Below are positions 24,803 through 33,668 of a stretch of DNA of 64,000 nt, in pieces. The DNA comes from Mucilaginibacter rubeus (lineage in GTDB: Bacteria > Bacteroidota > Bacteroidia > Sphingobacteriales > Sphingobacteriaceae). Below the pieces are notes generated by a model. It saw only the letters and a program-made list of their open reading frames with translations, had not been told where the DNA came from and ran no database searches. The DNA lies in the NCBI RefSeq assembly GCF_003286415.2, contig NZ_CP043450.1, positions 1,674,001 to 1,738,000 on the forward strand, read 5' to 3'. A program made the position numbers and the translations under genes. Numbering within the stretch: the first letter of the stretch is position 1; each line of letters opens with the position of its first letter.

Positions 24803-25816
24803 ATGATCACTGTTGATTTACGAAGCGATACGGTAACCAAACCCACTCCAGGCATGCTTGAAGCCATGTGGAGCGCCAAAGTAGGCGATGATGTTTTTGG
24901 TGAAGACGAAACTATAAATACCCTCGAGGCCAAAGCAGCTGCTATGTTTGGCATGGAGGCCGCCATTTTTTGCCCATCAGGTACCATGACCAACCAGATA
25001 GCTATTAAATGTTTTACCCAACCGCTTGATGAGCTTATTGCCGACCAAACCGCACACGTTTACCGTTATGAGGGTGGGGGAATAGCCTTTAATTCGGCGG
25101 TATCAACCCGCTTGCTGAATGGTTACAGGGGGATTCTTACTCCTGAAATGATAGAACCTGAGATTAATGCCGAGAATATTCATTATCCGCATACAAGCCT
25201 GGTGGTGCTCGAAAACACGGTTAATAAAGGAGGTGGTAGTTGCTATACCCTTGAACAGATTAAGCCAATCGCTGAGCTATGCCAGGAGAAAGGTTTAAAG
25301 CTTCACCTTGATGGCGCCAGGATTTTTAACGCGTTAACCCATACAGGAGATGCCGCGGTTGATTATGGAAAATGCTTTGATGGTATTTCAGTTTGCTTGT
25401 CGAAAGGTTTAGGGGCTCCTGTAGGTTCGGTTTTATTGGCTGATAAGGAGACGATCAAATATGCCCGTCGCATTCGTAAAGTATTAGGCGGGGGCATGCG
25501 CCAGGCCGGTTTTTTGGCAGCGGCAGGTATCTACGCGCTTGACCATCATGTAGACCGTCTGAAAATAGATCACTCCCATGCCCGCATTTTAGGTGAGGAA
25601 CTGAGCCGCCTGCCATGGGTGAGCAATGTGATCCCGGTTGAAACGAATATTGTTTTGTTTGATACCGTTGAACCAGCTGCTGCCGTACTTGCGAAGTTTG
25701 CTGAAAAAGGCATCAGGGCAAGTGAAACCGATAAACACCGCATCCGTTTTGTAACGCATTTAGATGTGCATGCAGAGCAGGTGGAATATACTGTAGATGC
25801 GTTGAAATCGCTGTAA
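24803..25816 (+). CDS. ltaE: low-specificity L-threonine aldolase (GntG-type)
   Basis: 337 residues. PLP enzyme splitting L-threonine or allo-threonine into glycine and acetaldehyde. Markers: VDLRSDTVTKPTPGMLEAM, DDVFGEDETINTLEAKAA, SLVVLENTVNKGGGSCY, LHLDGARIFNAL, and SVCLSKGLGAPVGSVLL with the PLP lysine. Length is normal. It stands alone on the plus strand, followed by repeat copy c. Confidence 0.92.
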   Translation: MITVDLRSDTVTKPTPGMLEAMWSAKVGDDVFGEDETINTLEAKAAAMFGMEAAIFCPSGTMTNQIAIKCFTQPLDELIADQTAHVYRYEGGGIAFNSAVSTRLLNGYRGILTPEMIEPEINAENIHYPHTSLVVLENTVNKGGGSCYTLEQIKPIAELCQEKGLKLHLDGARIFNALTHTGDAAVDYGKCFDGISVCLSKGLGAPVGSVLLADKETIKYARRIRKVLGGGMRQAGFLAAAGIYALDHHVDRLKIDHSHARILGEELSRLPWVSNVIPVETNIVLFDTVEPAAAVLAKFAEKGIRASETDKHRIRFVTHLDVHAEQVEYTVDALKSL

Positions 25817-25829
25817 AACACCAAAATCA

Positions 25830-25920
25830 TGTCATTGCGAGGAGGAACGACGAAGCAATCGCACGGAAGCAAATCCGCTCTGTATAGCATGCGGTTGCCA
25901 CGCTTCGCTCGCAATGACAT
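25830..25920. repeat. GTCATTGCGAGG palindromic repeat, copy c
   Basis: 91 bp: left ATGTCATTGCGAGG, centre CTGTATAG, right CGCTTCGCTCGCAATGACAT. The arms differ inside from copy a (GCGTGGCAACCGC-type), showing a second sub-type shared with copy e. Confidence 0.8.
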
Positions 25921-25940
25921 AATTTATTGAGACTTTATAT

Positions 25941-26960
25941 TTACCCTCTGTCCGCTGCTTGCCTTTCAACCATCCAGCCCGGATATTCTCTTGTGAGGGC
26001 ACTTACTTCATCTATTCGTTGAAGTTCATCGGCTGATAGCTCAAGTTCAATAGATTTCAGGTTGTCGTTTAATTGATTGATGTTTTTTGCTCCGATGATG
26101 GTGCTGGTTACACCTTTCTGTAAACGAACCCAGGCCAATGCCACCTGCGCGGCAGATACATTGTGTTGTTTGCCAATGTCGCTGATCACATCAATAATGT
26201 CATAAGCCTTGTCTTTATTTACAGGTGGAAAATCAAACGTATCACGACGAGAGTCACCTGCTTTTTCAGTATCGCGGGTATATTTGCCAGACAGGAAACC
26301 TCCGGCCAGGGGGCTCCATGGCATTACGCCCAGGTTGAGATCTTCGGCAACCGGTAATACCTCACGCTCAATATCGCGGCCGGCGAGTGAGTAGTAATAC
26401 TGCAAGCCTACAAACTTGTTCCAGCCATTTTTTTCGGCTATACCCGCGGCTTTCATTACCATCCAGGCGGGCCAATTACAGCAGGCTATATAACGTACCT
26501 TTCCGCTTAACACAATATCGTTTAGCGCACGCATGGTTTCCTCAATAGGCGTGCGTTTATCTACGCCGTGCACATAAAGTACATCGATGTGATCAAGCTG
26601 CAAACGTTTAAGGCTGGCATCAACTGAATTAAAAATGTGGAAACGTGAAAGGCCGATGCTGTTTATACCATCGCCCATTTTACCGCGAACTTTGGTGGCA
26701 ATAACCAGTTCCTCGCGGTTAAAACCAAGGTCGATAATGGATTGGCCCAGTAAAGTTTCGGATTCGCCCTGAGAGTAAACGTTGGCGGTATCAATGAAAT
26801 TAATGCCCGAGTCAATAACGGTTTTCATAAGTTCATTAACTCCGTCTTGTTTAAGCTGGCCAATAGCCGACCAAATGCCTTGTCCGCCACCAAAGGTCAT
26901 GGTGCCAAAGCAAATTTCAGATACCAGCAGGCCGGTACCTCCTAAAAAATTGTATTTCAT
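25941..26960 (-). CDS. aldo/keto reductase
   Basis: 339 residues, a TIM-barrel NADPH oxidoreductase. The tetrad is visible: D and Y in DTANVYSQGESE, K in ELVIATKVRGKM, H in DVLYVHGVD. The NADP end motif is STIIGAKNINQL. The closest general type is the Tas/YajO-like group, broad in substrate. It converges on the threonine aldolase; the 134-bp gap to the next gene is unremarkable. Confidence 0.92.
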   Translation of the reverse strand: MKYNFLGGTGLLVSEICFGTMTFGGGQGIWSAIGQLKQDGVNELMKTVIDSGINFIDTANVYSQGESETLLGQSIIDLGFNREELVIATKVRGKMGDGINSIGLSRFHIFNSVDASLKRLQLDHIDVLYVHGVDKRTPIEETMRALNDIVLSGKVRYIACCNWPAWMVMKAAGIAEKNGWNKFVGLQYYYSLAGRDIEREVLPVAEDLNLGVMPWSPLAGGFLSGKYTRDTEKAGDSRRDTFDFPPVNKDKAYDIIDVISDIGKQHNVSAAQVALAWVRLQKGVTSTIIGAKNINQLNDNLKSIELELSADELQRIDEVSALTREYPGWMVERQAADRG

Positions 26961-27094
26961 AAGTAGATGGATTTTGTGATGTGAAATTAGTCCTGATATT
27001 ACCTAATGTCAACCACGAAAAGTCAGCAAAAGGTAAAGTTGATGTTGGTAACAAGGGAATTACGCTTGTTTTAAGCGACTTAATTATCGTAAGG

Positions 27095-28654
27095 TCATTT
27101 CTTTGGCTGGTATAATTGGTTGTAAAATATACTCAAGCCATACTTTGCCGATTTCCATTTTTCGTCAAGTGCTGCGGGGGCAGGGCCGGGGCTTTGGGCA
27201 AAATTGCCTGTGATGATATCCATATCGCCATCACCGTCAATATCCGCTTTTTCGAGGGTGAGGGTTTTGATGGGAACATCGCTTTTCTGAATGTACGGTT
27301 TAAAAGTAAACTGATCTTTATTCACGTTTTCAAGGTAGATAAACGATTCATCAACCAATTTGCCGGTCTCGGGGAAAAAGGAAGTCGCTACAAAATCAAT
27401 ATCGCCATCTTTGTCAAAATCCTCTGCTAAAACCCTGGTTACACCGTATATCGGGTAAAAAAACTTTTCTTTAAAAACGTCTGCTCCCTGGTTTATATGG
27501 AGCCTGATACCATGATACGCTTTCAGGATGTTGGAGTAATCGGCATTGTCACCATGTACGGTTACAATATCGGTAAGCCCATCGTTATTATAATCAAGCA
27601 AAAGCATGTCTGTAGTGCCATAGTCGGGCGGGAACCGTAGTACACGTTTGGCTTTAAACTTAAGGTTGTCCTTTTGGTAAAAGATGTAAACGCTTTCATC
27701 GCCTTGCGAAAACATGGCCACAATATCTTTTTTGCCATCGCCATCCATATCTTTGATATAACACCTGATAGCGCCAGGTAAGGGCAATAGCACATCTTCA
27801 ATATATTTGCCTGCCTTGTTCTTTTTAAAAAGCGATAAGCCTCCCGTTTTATTGCCGAAGTTGCATACTACAATTTCCGGAATGCCGTCGTTATTCAAAT
27901 CAGTTATTCGGGTATTTACCGGCCTGTGTAAGGATGTGATGATTGGTGTACTGGTGGTATCATTAAGCTGCGCATATATTCCAGTACTTAGCTCGGTAGG
28001 GTATAATTTACCTATCTCGGTGAGATAAGTGTTGTTTTGATAAAAATTAAAATCAACAACCGGGCTGACCGTGTTTGCGGTTTTGATAACTCCTTTGCCA
28101 TATTGCCAGTTTAACACCTGGTTATAGTAATTGCCTATCCAAAGTGTTTTTGTTGTGTTATCGTATTTGAGCCCGGTAATAAGCGATGGGGTTTTATTGT
28201 CTATTTGTACATCCTGCCTTACAAACTGGGTAAGCGGGCTATTGCGACTGAGGCGCTTTTCATCCAGGCTAACGCTGTCCGGAGCATTGCTGATGATGTA
28301 ATCCTTAATCTTAGCCCAATCGGTTTCAGTACAAACGGGCTCTTCGGGGATGATATTATGCTTTTTTACAATTGCGCGCTCTTCATCAGATAATCCCCTG
28401 AGCGGATCATAATTTGGGTAAATAATCCCCATCCGGGCAGCCATTACGGGCAGCACGTGGGTAGCCCAGATACTTTTAGTAAGCCCCGCCGGATCAGGCG
28501 CTAAATGACAAACGGTACAATGCCGCAAAAACAAAATGTGGCCTTCTTCATCAATCGCGGTGGTTGTCGGTCTCTTTTTCGCGGTGAATGAATTAAGGCT
28601 CAGGAGCCCGGTAATAATAAAAAATAATAGTAAAACCGTCCCCCTGATCCGCAT
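27095..28654 (-). CDS. secreted VCBS/FG-GAP repeat protein with an N-terminal haem-binding motif
   Basis: 519 residues. After a signal peptide (to about residue 23) comes LFLRHCTVCHLAPDPAG, the CxxCH covalent haem site of a small cytochrome-c-like domain. From about residue 190 the protein is a string of DxDxDG-containing beta-propeller repeats, for example DLNNDGIPEIVV, DMDGDGKKDIVA and DKDGDIDFVATS, that bind Ca2+. So a redox module is joined to a propeller. It is the last gene of the haloperoxidase locus (30 bp after the gene before). Confidence 0.85.
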   Translation of the reverse strand: MRIRGTVLLLFFIITGLLSLNSFTAKKRPTTTAIDEEGHILFLRHCTVCHLAPDPAGLTKSIWATHVLPVMAARMGIIYPNYDPLRGLSDEERAIVKKHNIIPEEPVCTETDWAKIKDYIISNAPDSVSLDEKRLSRNSPLTQFVRQDVQIDNKTPSLITGLKYDNTTKTLWIGNYYNQVLNWQYGKGVIKTANTVSPVVDFNFYQNNTYLTEIGKLYPTELSTGIYAQLNDTTSTPIITSLHRPVNTRITDLNNDGIPEIVVCNFGNKTGGLSLFKKNKAGKYIEDVLLPLPGAIRCYIKDMDGDGKKDIVAMFSQGDESVYIFYQKDNLKFKAKRVLRFPPDYGTTDMLLLDYNNDGLTDIVTVHGDNADYSNILKAYHGIRLHINQGADVFKEKFFYPIYGVTRVLAEDFDKDGDIDFVATSFFPETGKLVDESFIYLENVNKDQFTFKPYIQKSDVPIKTLTLEKADIDGDGDMDIITGNFAQSPGPAPAALDEKWKSAKYGLSIFYNQLYQPKK

Positions 28655-28683
28655 AGTGAAAGCTGTTTGCTTTTAACTACGTT

Positions 28684-30021
28684 CTAATTGCCCAAATAGT
28701 TTACTCCCGCTGCTTTTAATTTTTTTATAACAGTTGCTGCTACATCCCGCCCTTGCTGATTGCCATTTACAATGGCGTCCATAAAGTGAATTCCTCCATA
28801 AAAACGGGATACTGATGCTTCTTCGGCTGCTTGTTTGAATGATTTAAAATCGCGCGGCCCAACACCGTATGGAATTTCCGAATCATCGGTATAGCTAAAC
28901 TTATCGCCCAATAAATAACTCAGCACCCCTGCCGACGAATTTGACAGTACCGCATGGCCACTTGGGTATTCCGGGAATGGTGGGGTTTGTAGCATGGGCA
29001 CCCATTTAATATCAATGTATTTGTTAATATAAGTTTCGGGGCGGATGCCGTTGCTGCGGTATTTCTCGTCCCAGCAACTGATAAAAGCATCCATTTCGGT
29101 CATAGCCACCAGGGCTGTTACCTGTATGGATTTGTCGAAACTAAGTCCTGCTTTTTTAACGGCAATACCGGTAACGTTCATCCAGTGCCCCCCGGGACTG
29201 ATCTTTTTAAAACCGATCATCATGTGGCCTGATGTGGTAACCGCAAAAGGGTTGCAATCCCAAAAGTTGGCGATCATGATCTGCTCGGCCGACATGTTTT
29301 TGGATACTTTGTATACCGCATAAGCTTCTTTATAAAACTCGCTGGTACTATCGGTGCTGAAAGTTGCTGGCCTTACGGGCACAAATTGGTCGGACGAATC
29401 GATAAACATCGGGCGTATGGTTTTCCAGTTAGGTTCAACGGCTTCCATGTACATTGGCGGGGTAGGGAACCAGTTTTTACCACCCTTTATAGGCGAATAC
29501 CGGAGCCTGCCGCTTAATTTATTATAATTATCCGATTTGGAGTATTTGATTACTTTAGCAGCCATTTCCGTGGCGGCGGCTATAGATTGTTTGATTACAT
29601 CTTCGCTGATGCCATTCTCTTTCAATAAGGTCAGGTACTTATCTTCATCATCTTGCAGCATGAAACCTGATGGCAGCATTTGTTTGCCTGTTTCCAGGAT
29701 GCAATACATTGCGGCTATACGGTAATCATATTTGTCTGCCGGGATGCTGATCTGGTTATCCTGTGTGTAACTTTTGATAAAATTACCAGCAGGCACTACA
29801 TCTTTATTGTTGAGGCTAACCAAATTATAAGCACCCAGGGTTACATAAGTATAATAACGCGAGGCTGCCGGAGGATTTACAACATCATGGATCATAACCG
29901 CCGAAATTGCGTTTACGGTTTTGTCAATATGCAGGTACGGAAGAATGGGCTTTTTATTCTTTTGCGCGTAGGCAGTAGTGCCTATCAGCGTTAAAAACAA
30001 TATGGATATTCGTTTGATCAT
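28684..30021 (-). CDS. vanadium-dependent haloperoxidase / PAP2-like protein
   Basis: 445 residues, signal peptide ending AYAQ. The vanadate/phosphate site has three parts: KYRSNGIRP (K-x6-R-P), EYPSGHAVL and SRFYGGIHFMDA. In the last one the family form is S-R-x5-H-x3-D; here the Asp lies one residue earlier (HFMDA), so catalysis may be altered. It is periplasmic by prediction. It lies in an operon-like row between the FG-GAP/ASPIC protein and the haem VCBS protein. Phosphatase, haloperoxidase or neither cannot be decided. Confidence 0.82.
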   Translation of the reverse strand: MIKRISILFLTLIGTTAYAQKNKKPILPYLHIDKTVNAISAVMIHDVVNPPAASRYYTYVTLGAYNLVSLNNKDVVPAGNFIKSYTQDNQISIPADKYDYRIAAMYCILETGKQMLPSGFMLQDDEDKYLTLLKENGISEDVIKQSIAAATEMAAKVIKYSKSDNYNKLSGRLRYSPIKGGKNWFPTPPMYMEAVEPNWKTIRPMFIDSSDQFVPVRPATFSTDSTSEFYKEAYAVYKVSKNMSAEQIMIANFWDCNPFAVTTSGHMMIGFKKISPGGHWMNVTGIAVKKAGLSFDKSIQVTALVAMTEMDAFISCWDEKYRSNGIRPETYINKYIDIKWVPMLQTPPFPEYPSGHAVLSNSSAGVLSYLLGDKFSYTDDSEIPYGVGPRDFKSFKQAAEEASVSRFYGGIHFMDAIVNGNQQGRDVAATVIKKLKAAGVNYLGN

Positions 30022-30057
30022 TTTTTAGTCTCTTTCTGAAAAATTGTTTGAAAGAAG

Positions 30058-30139
30058 CGTCAGTGCGAGGAACGACGCAACCCCCGATTAGAAGGTCTGC
30101 TCTGTATAGTTTGGGATTGCTTCGTTCCTCGCAATGACG
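30058..30139. repeat. GTCATTGCGAGG palindromic repeat, copy d
   Basis: CGTCAGTGCGAGG left arm and GATTGCTTCGTTCCTCGC plus AATGACG right arm, centre CTGTATAG. It lies between the ASPIC gene and the haloperoxidase gene, i.e. inside the presumed transcript. Confidence 0.8.
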
Positions 30140-30191
30140 ATCTTATATTGGAAATCATTTTAAATCACTTTTTAGGCTTAGGCCATCTGAC

Positions 30192-33100
30192 TTAATACTT
30201 ATAAAATTGCAGCGCCTGTCCCGATGCGCCAATCAGCACGTAGTTTGCGCCATTAATTTTTATTTCAGTTGCCGATTTAACATCACCATTTACTGATAAT
30301 CCCGCTATAGGTTGATTTTGATAAGTGAAACCACCTTTACCATCGCCGGTAAGCAGGCAGCCATAGTTTGCATCAAAACTGCCCAGTTTAAGGCGATTAT
30401 CTGAATGATTACCCAACAGGAGCAGGTCTGTTTTGCCGTCATGGTTAAAATCGCCTGTGAGGATGTCCGATACCGATGAATATTGGGCCTGTAAAGGCAA
30501 AGCCGATTTTATAAACTTACCACCCCTGTTCAGGAAAAGGCATGTTTCCACCTCGTTAGCGGTGAGTTTAGTTGCCTTGGCAAGTTCTTCAGGCGTAAAA
30601 ATATCCTTCATAGTCGCATCGCAATAAGCTTTGTATGAAGTAAAGCGTTTACGCATTGGATAAATCTGATCGTTCAGTTCATCGCGGCTTACAAAAGGGT
30701 AGCTTACACCTTGTATATAAAAATTAAAGAATGGATCAATCGAACCATTGCCGTCAAAATCGGCAAAATACATTTCAGCAGGTTCTGTTTGGCTGGCGTG
30801 GATCTGTGTGTTTTCGCCAAGGTTACCTGCAATAATATCTGGTTTGCCATCGCCATCAACATCGGTAACTGTGAGGGTATTCCAAAAACCGCTTACCGGA
30901 TGATCAAAGTATTTGGCAGTTTCATCAACGAACCCCGTTTTTGTGTTGGTAAACACCATCACAGGCATAAACTCGCCGCATATGATTAAGTCTTTACGAC
31001 CATCACCATTTAAATCAGCCCATTGGGCATCTTTAATCATGCCAATGCCCGTAAACGGAGCATCCGTAATTTCAAAATGGCCGCCTCCTGTGTTAGTAAG
31101 CAAATAACTTTTTGGGGCCGATGGGTAATAGCCGGGGATAACGTTTGACCCCACAAAAAGGTCAATCTTGCCATCACCATTGTAATCGCAGGGGCGCACA
31201 CATGATTTGCTACTGCCTGTTAATACGGGAAGCGAGGTACTTGAAAAGTTAAAATTGCCTTTGCCATCATTCAGGTATAGCTTGTCCTGTAATTCGTTAG
31301 CGCCGGGTTCCAACAATGAATATCCGCCTTTGGCTATATACAGATCCGGAAAGCCATCGCCGTTAGCGTCAAAGAAGGCGGCAGCAGAAGTATTCTCCTT
31401 ATTAAGATCAGATATTTCCTGAACCGTATAAGTGCCGCCTGCTTTCTGAATGAATAACTTACTCGCTGTATTTTGATCGCCTGCTATGAAAAGATCCTCA
31501 AGACCATCTTTGTTTACATCAGCTTTAGCTATTACAGGTCCTGTTTTTGAGCTCATGAAAAGCATCAAAGGCTGACGTTTAAAATCGTTAATAGTGTTTT
31601 CTGTATGAGTATAATCAATGGCCGGTTTTGCCAAGCTGAAGATTGATTTTGCAACTGCTTTGCTATCAGCTTTAAATACAGGGCTACCCGTTTTGTAAGT
31701 TATATTTAAACGTTGGTTAGCCTTGACACTGGTAAGCAATTGCGATGTTTGATCGGGCCAGATGATCCGCACGGAATCTACCTGTTGCTGGTCTCCCAGG
31801 CCAAAATTTAAAACGGTTGACACGCACGATAGATAACCCCTGTTAGGGTTAGCTTCCTGGTATTGCACTTGCTTACCGTTATAAACAAAAACTTTTGCGC
31901 CAATGGCATTTGTATTGCCTTCCGGTTGTTTAAGATTTATCGCGAGGTAGTTCTTCTTGCCGGTTTCCATGGTCATATTCTGCAATATGGAAGCCTCGTT
32001 GTTGATATTATTGGTAACCAGATCAAGGTCGCCATCATTATCAAGATCAGCATAAACCGATCCGCTGGAAATACCGCCTTTGTTGATCCCCCAATCCTGC
32101 TTCTTATCGGTGAAAGTGAGGTTATGATTGTTTTGAAAAATATAATTTGACAGGGTAGTGGAGGGCATGGCTTTAACCAGGTCCATGAGCAGGAATGGCT
32201 CACGATCCATAGCTTTTTTAAGCTTGTAATCGCCCCAGTAGCGTAAAAAATCTTTATTGGTATAATCGCGGAAGTAACCGTTGGAGATGAAAATATCCTT
32301 GTAGCCATCATTGTCAAAATCGGCAATGAGGGGGCACCAGCTCCAGTCGGTATTGGAAATACCCGCCAGCTGACCAATTTCGCTGAATGTGCCGTCGCCG
32401 TTATTAACCTGCAACATATTACGCATGTATTGCTTATACAGGTTTTGGTTCAGCATCAGCTCAAATGATTCATAATTTTCCTGTAGTTGTAACAGTTTTT
32501 GGCGACGGTTATCAGGCGGGAGCATATCAAGCGTCATCATATCCGGCAGGCCGTCGTTATTGATATCAGCAATATCAACTCCCATCGAAAATTGCGACAT
32601 GTGTTTGAAGCACTTTTTGCTGTCCTCAGTAAAAGTTCCGTTTCCGTTATTTATATATAGGTAGTCGGGTTCGTTGTAATCGTTGGTTACATAAATATCC
32701 TGTAATCCATCTTTATTGATATCGGCAATGGCTACGCCAAGGCCAAAAGTGAGGGGATTTTGAATGATGCCCGCTTTTTTGGATACATCAACAAAATGGC
32801 CGCCCTGGTTTTCAAATAGTTTATTGCTGGCCAGCTCGTCGGTTTCGGCTTTAGCCTGTGCAAATTCAAGATTGCTGATCTTTTTTACGTTATGGTTAAG
32901 CAGGAACATATCCAGCTTACCATCGTTATTATAATCAAAAAATACAGCCTGGGTACTGTAGCCCGGATCATCAAGTCCGTATTGCTGGGCCATTTCAACA
33001 AACTTATTGTTGCCTTTATTGATGAAGAGCTGGTTGCGGCGTTTGGCATTATCGCCAAGGCCAGAGTAGCATATATAAATATCCAGGAGACCATCGCCGT

Positions 33101-33512
33101 TAACATCGGCCATGGTAACACCCGTTTTCCAGTCGCCTGGCCTGCCCGCAAGGCCTGCGCCCGCCTGCTGGGTAATGTCTTTAAATTTTAGATTGCCTAA
33201 GTTGAGGTAGAGTTTATTTTGGCCAAGGTTACTGGTAAAAAACAAGTCTTCGAGGCCGTCATTGTTAATATCGCCAACAGCAACACCGCCGCCGTTGTAC
33301 AGATACTCGTAGGAGAGTACGTTAAGTTTTTCGTCCTCAACCAGATCGTTGCGAAACTTTATATTGGTTTCGTCCGGGGAGAGCAGCTTAAAAAGTGGTT
33401 GCTGGGCATTGCCGTGCATGCTTTGTAAGGTAAGCAAGGCAACAGTGCAAAATGTAAAAGTGTTTAATCTTTTAAGTTTAAAATTAAAGAGGGGAGAAGA
33501 ACAACACATCAT
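30192..33512 (-). CDS. large secreted FG-GAP/VCBS repeat protein with ASPIC/UnbV domain (CRTAC1-like)
   Basis: 1106 residues from ATG 33512 (33509 is also possible; an upstream TTG is unlikely). Signal peptide ends near HGNAQQ. Many Ca2+-binding repeats with DxNxDG are seen (DINNDGLEDLFFT, DVNGDGLLDIY, DFDNDGYKDIFI, DLDNDGDLDLV). A mid-protein ASPIC/UnbV part reads ANPNRGYLSCVSTVLNFGLG and QVDSVRIIWPDQTSQ. A second set of repeats fills the C-terminal half. Such proteins typically stand beside SusCD pairs in Sphingobacteriaceae. Ligand unknown. Confidence 0.9.
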   Translation of the reverse strand: MMCCSSPLFNFKLKRLNTFTFCTVALLTLQSMHGNAQQPLFKLLSPDETNIKFRNDLVEDEKLNVLSYEYLYNGGGVAVGDINNDGLEDLFFTSNLGQNKLYLNLGNLKFKDITQQAGAGLAGRPGDWKTGVTMADVNGDGLLDIYICYSGLGDNAKRRNQLFINKGNNKFVEMAQQYGLDDPGYSTQAVFFDYNNDGKLDMFLLNHNVKKISNLEFAQAKAETDELASNKLFENQGGHFVDVSKKAGIIQNPLTFGLGVAIADINKDGLQDIYVTNDYNEPDYLYINNGNGTFTEDSKKCFKHMSQFSMGVDIADINNDGLPDMMTLDMLPPDNRRQKLLQLQENYESFELMLNQNLYKQYMRNMLQVNNGDGTFSEIGQLAGISNTDWSWCPLIADFDNDGYKDIFISNGYFRDYTNKDFLRYWGDYKLKKAMDREPFLLMDLVKAMPSTTLSNYIFQNNHNLTFTDKKQDWGINKGGISSGSVYADLDNDGDLDLVTNNINNEASILQNMTMETGKKNYLAINLKQPEGNTNAIGAKVFVYNGKQVQYQEANPNRGYLSCVSTVLNFGLGDQQQVDSVRIIWPDQTSQLLTSVKANQRLNITYKTGSPVFKADSKAVAKSIFSLAKPAIDYTHTENTINDFKRQPLMLFMSSKTGPVIAKADVNKDGLEDLFIAGDQNTASKLFIQKAGGTYTVQEISDLNKENTSAAAFFDANGDGFPDLYIAKGGYSLLEPGANELQDKLYLNDGKGNFNFSSTSLPVLTGSSKSCVRPCDYNGDGKIDLFVGSNVIPGYYPSAPKSYLLTNTGGGHFEITDAPFTGIGMIKDAQWADLNGDGRKDLIICGEFMPVMVFTNTKTGFVDETAKYFDHPVSGFWNTLTVTDVDGDGKPDIIAGNLGENTQIHASQTEPAEMYFADFDGNGSIDPFFNFYIQGVSYPFVSRDELNDQIYPMRKRFTSYKAYCDATMKDIFTPEELAKATKLTANEVETCLFLNRGGKFIKSALPLQAQYSSVSDILTGDFNHDGKTDLLLLGNHSDNRLKLGSFDANYGCLLTGDGKGGFTYQNQPIAGLSVNGDVKSATEIKINGANYVLIGASGQALQFYKY

Positions 33513-33612
33513 CAACAGATTTTATTTTTCCGGGTTGCAGGGGATTTAAATTTAATTATTTGTATTGATAATTGCCACCGGATTATTAATCCTTTTTGTT
33601 GTAAAACTAAAA

Positions 33613-33645
33613 AACAAGGCTATGAAGCCATAGCCTTGTTTTTTA
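33613..33645. terminator. terminator after the SusD gene
   Basis: Stem AACAAGGCTATG / CATAGCCTTGTT with an AAGC loop and T or A runs on both flanks; downstream of the minus-strand SusD gene. Confidence 0.85.
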
Positions 33646-33668
33646 AGGGAATTTATAGAGGGGTATTA

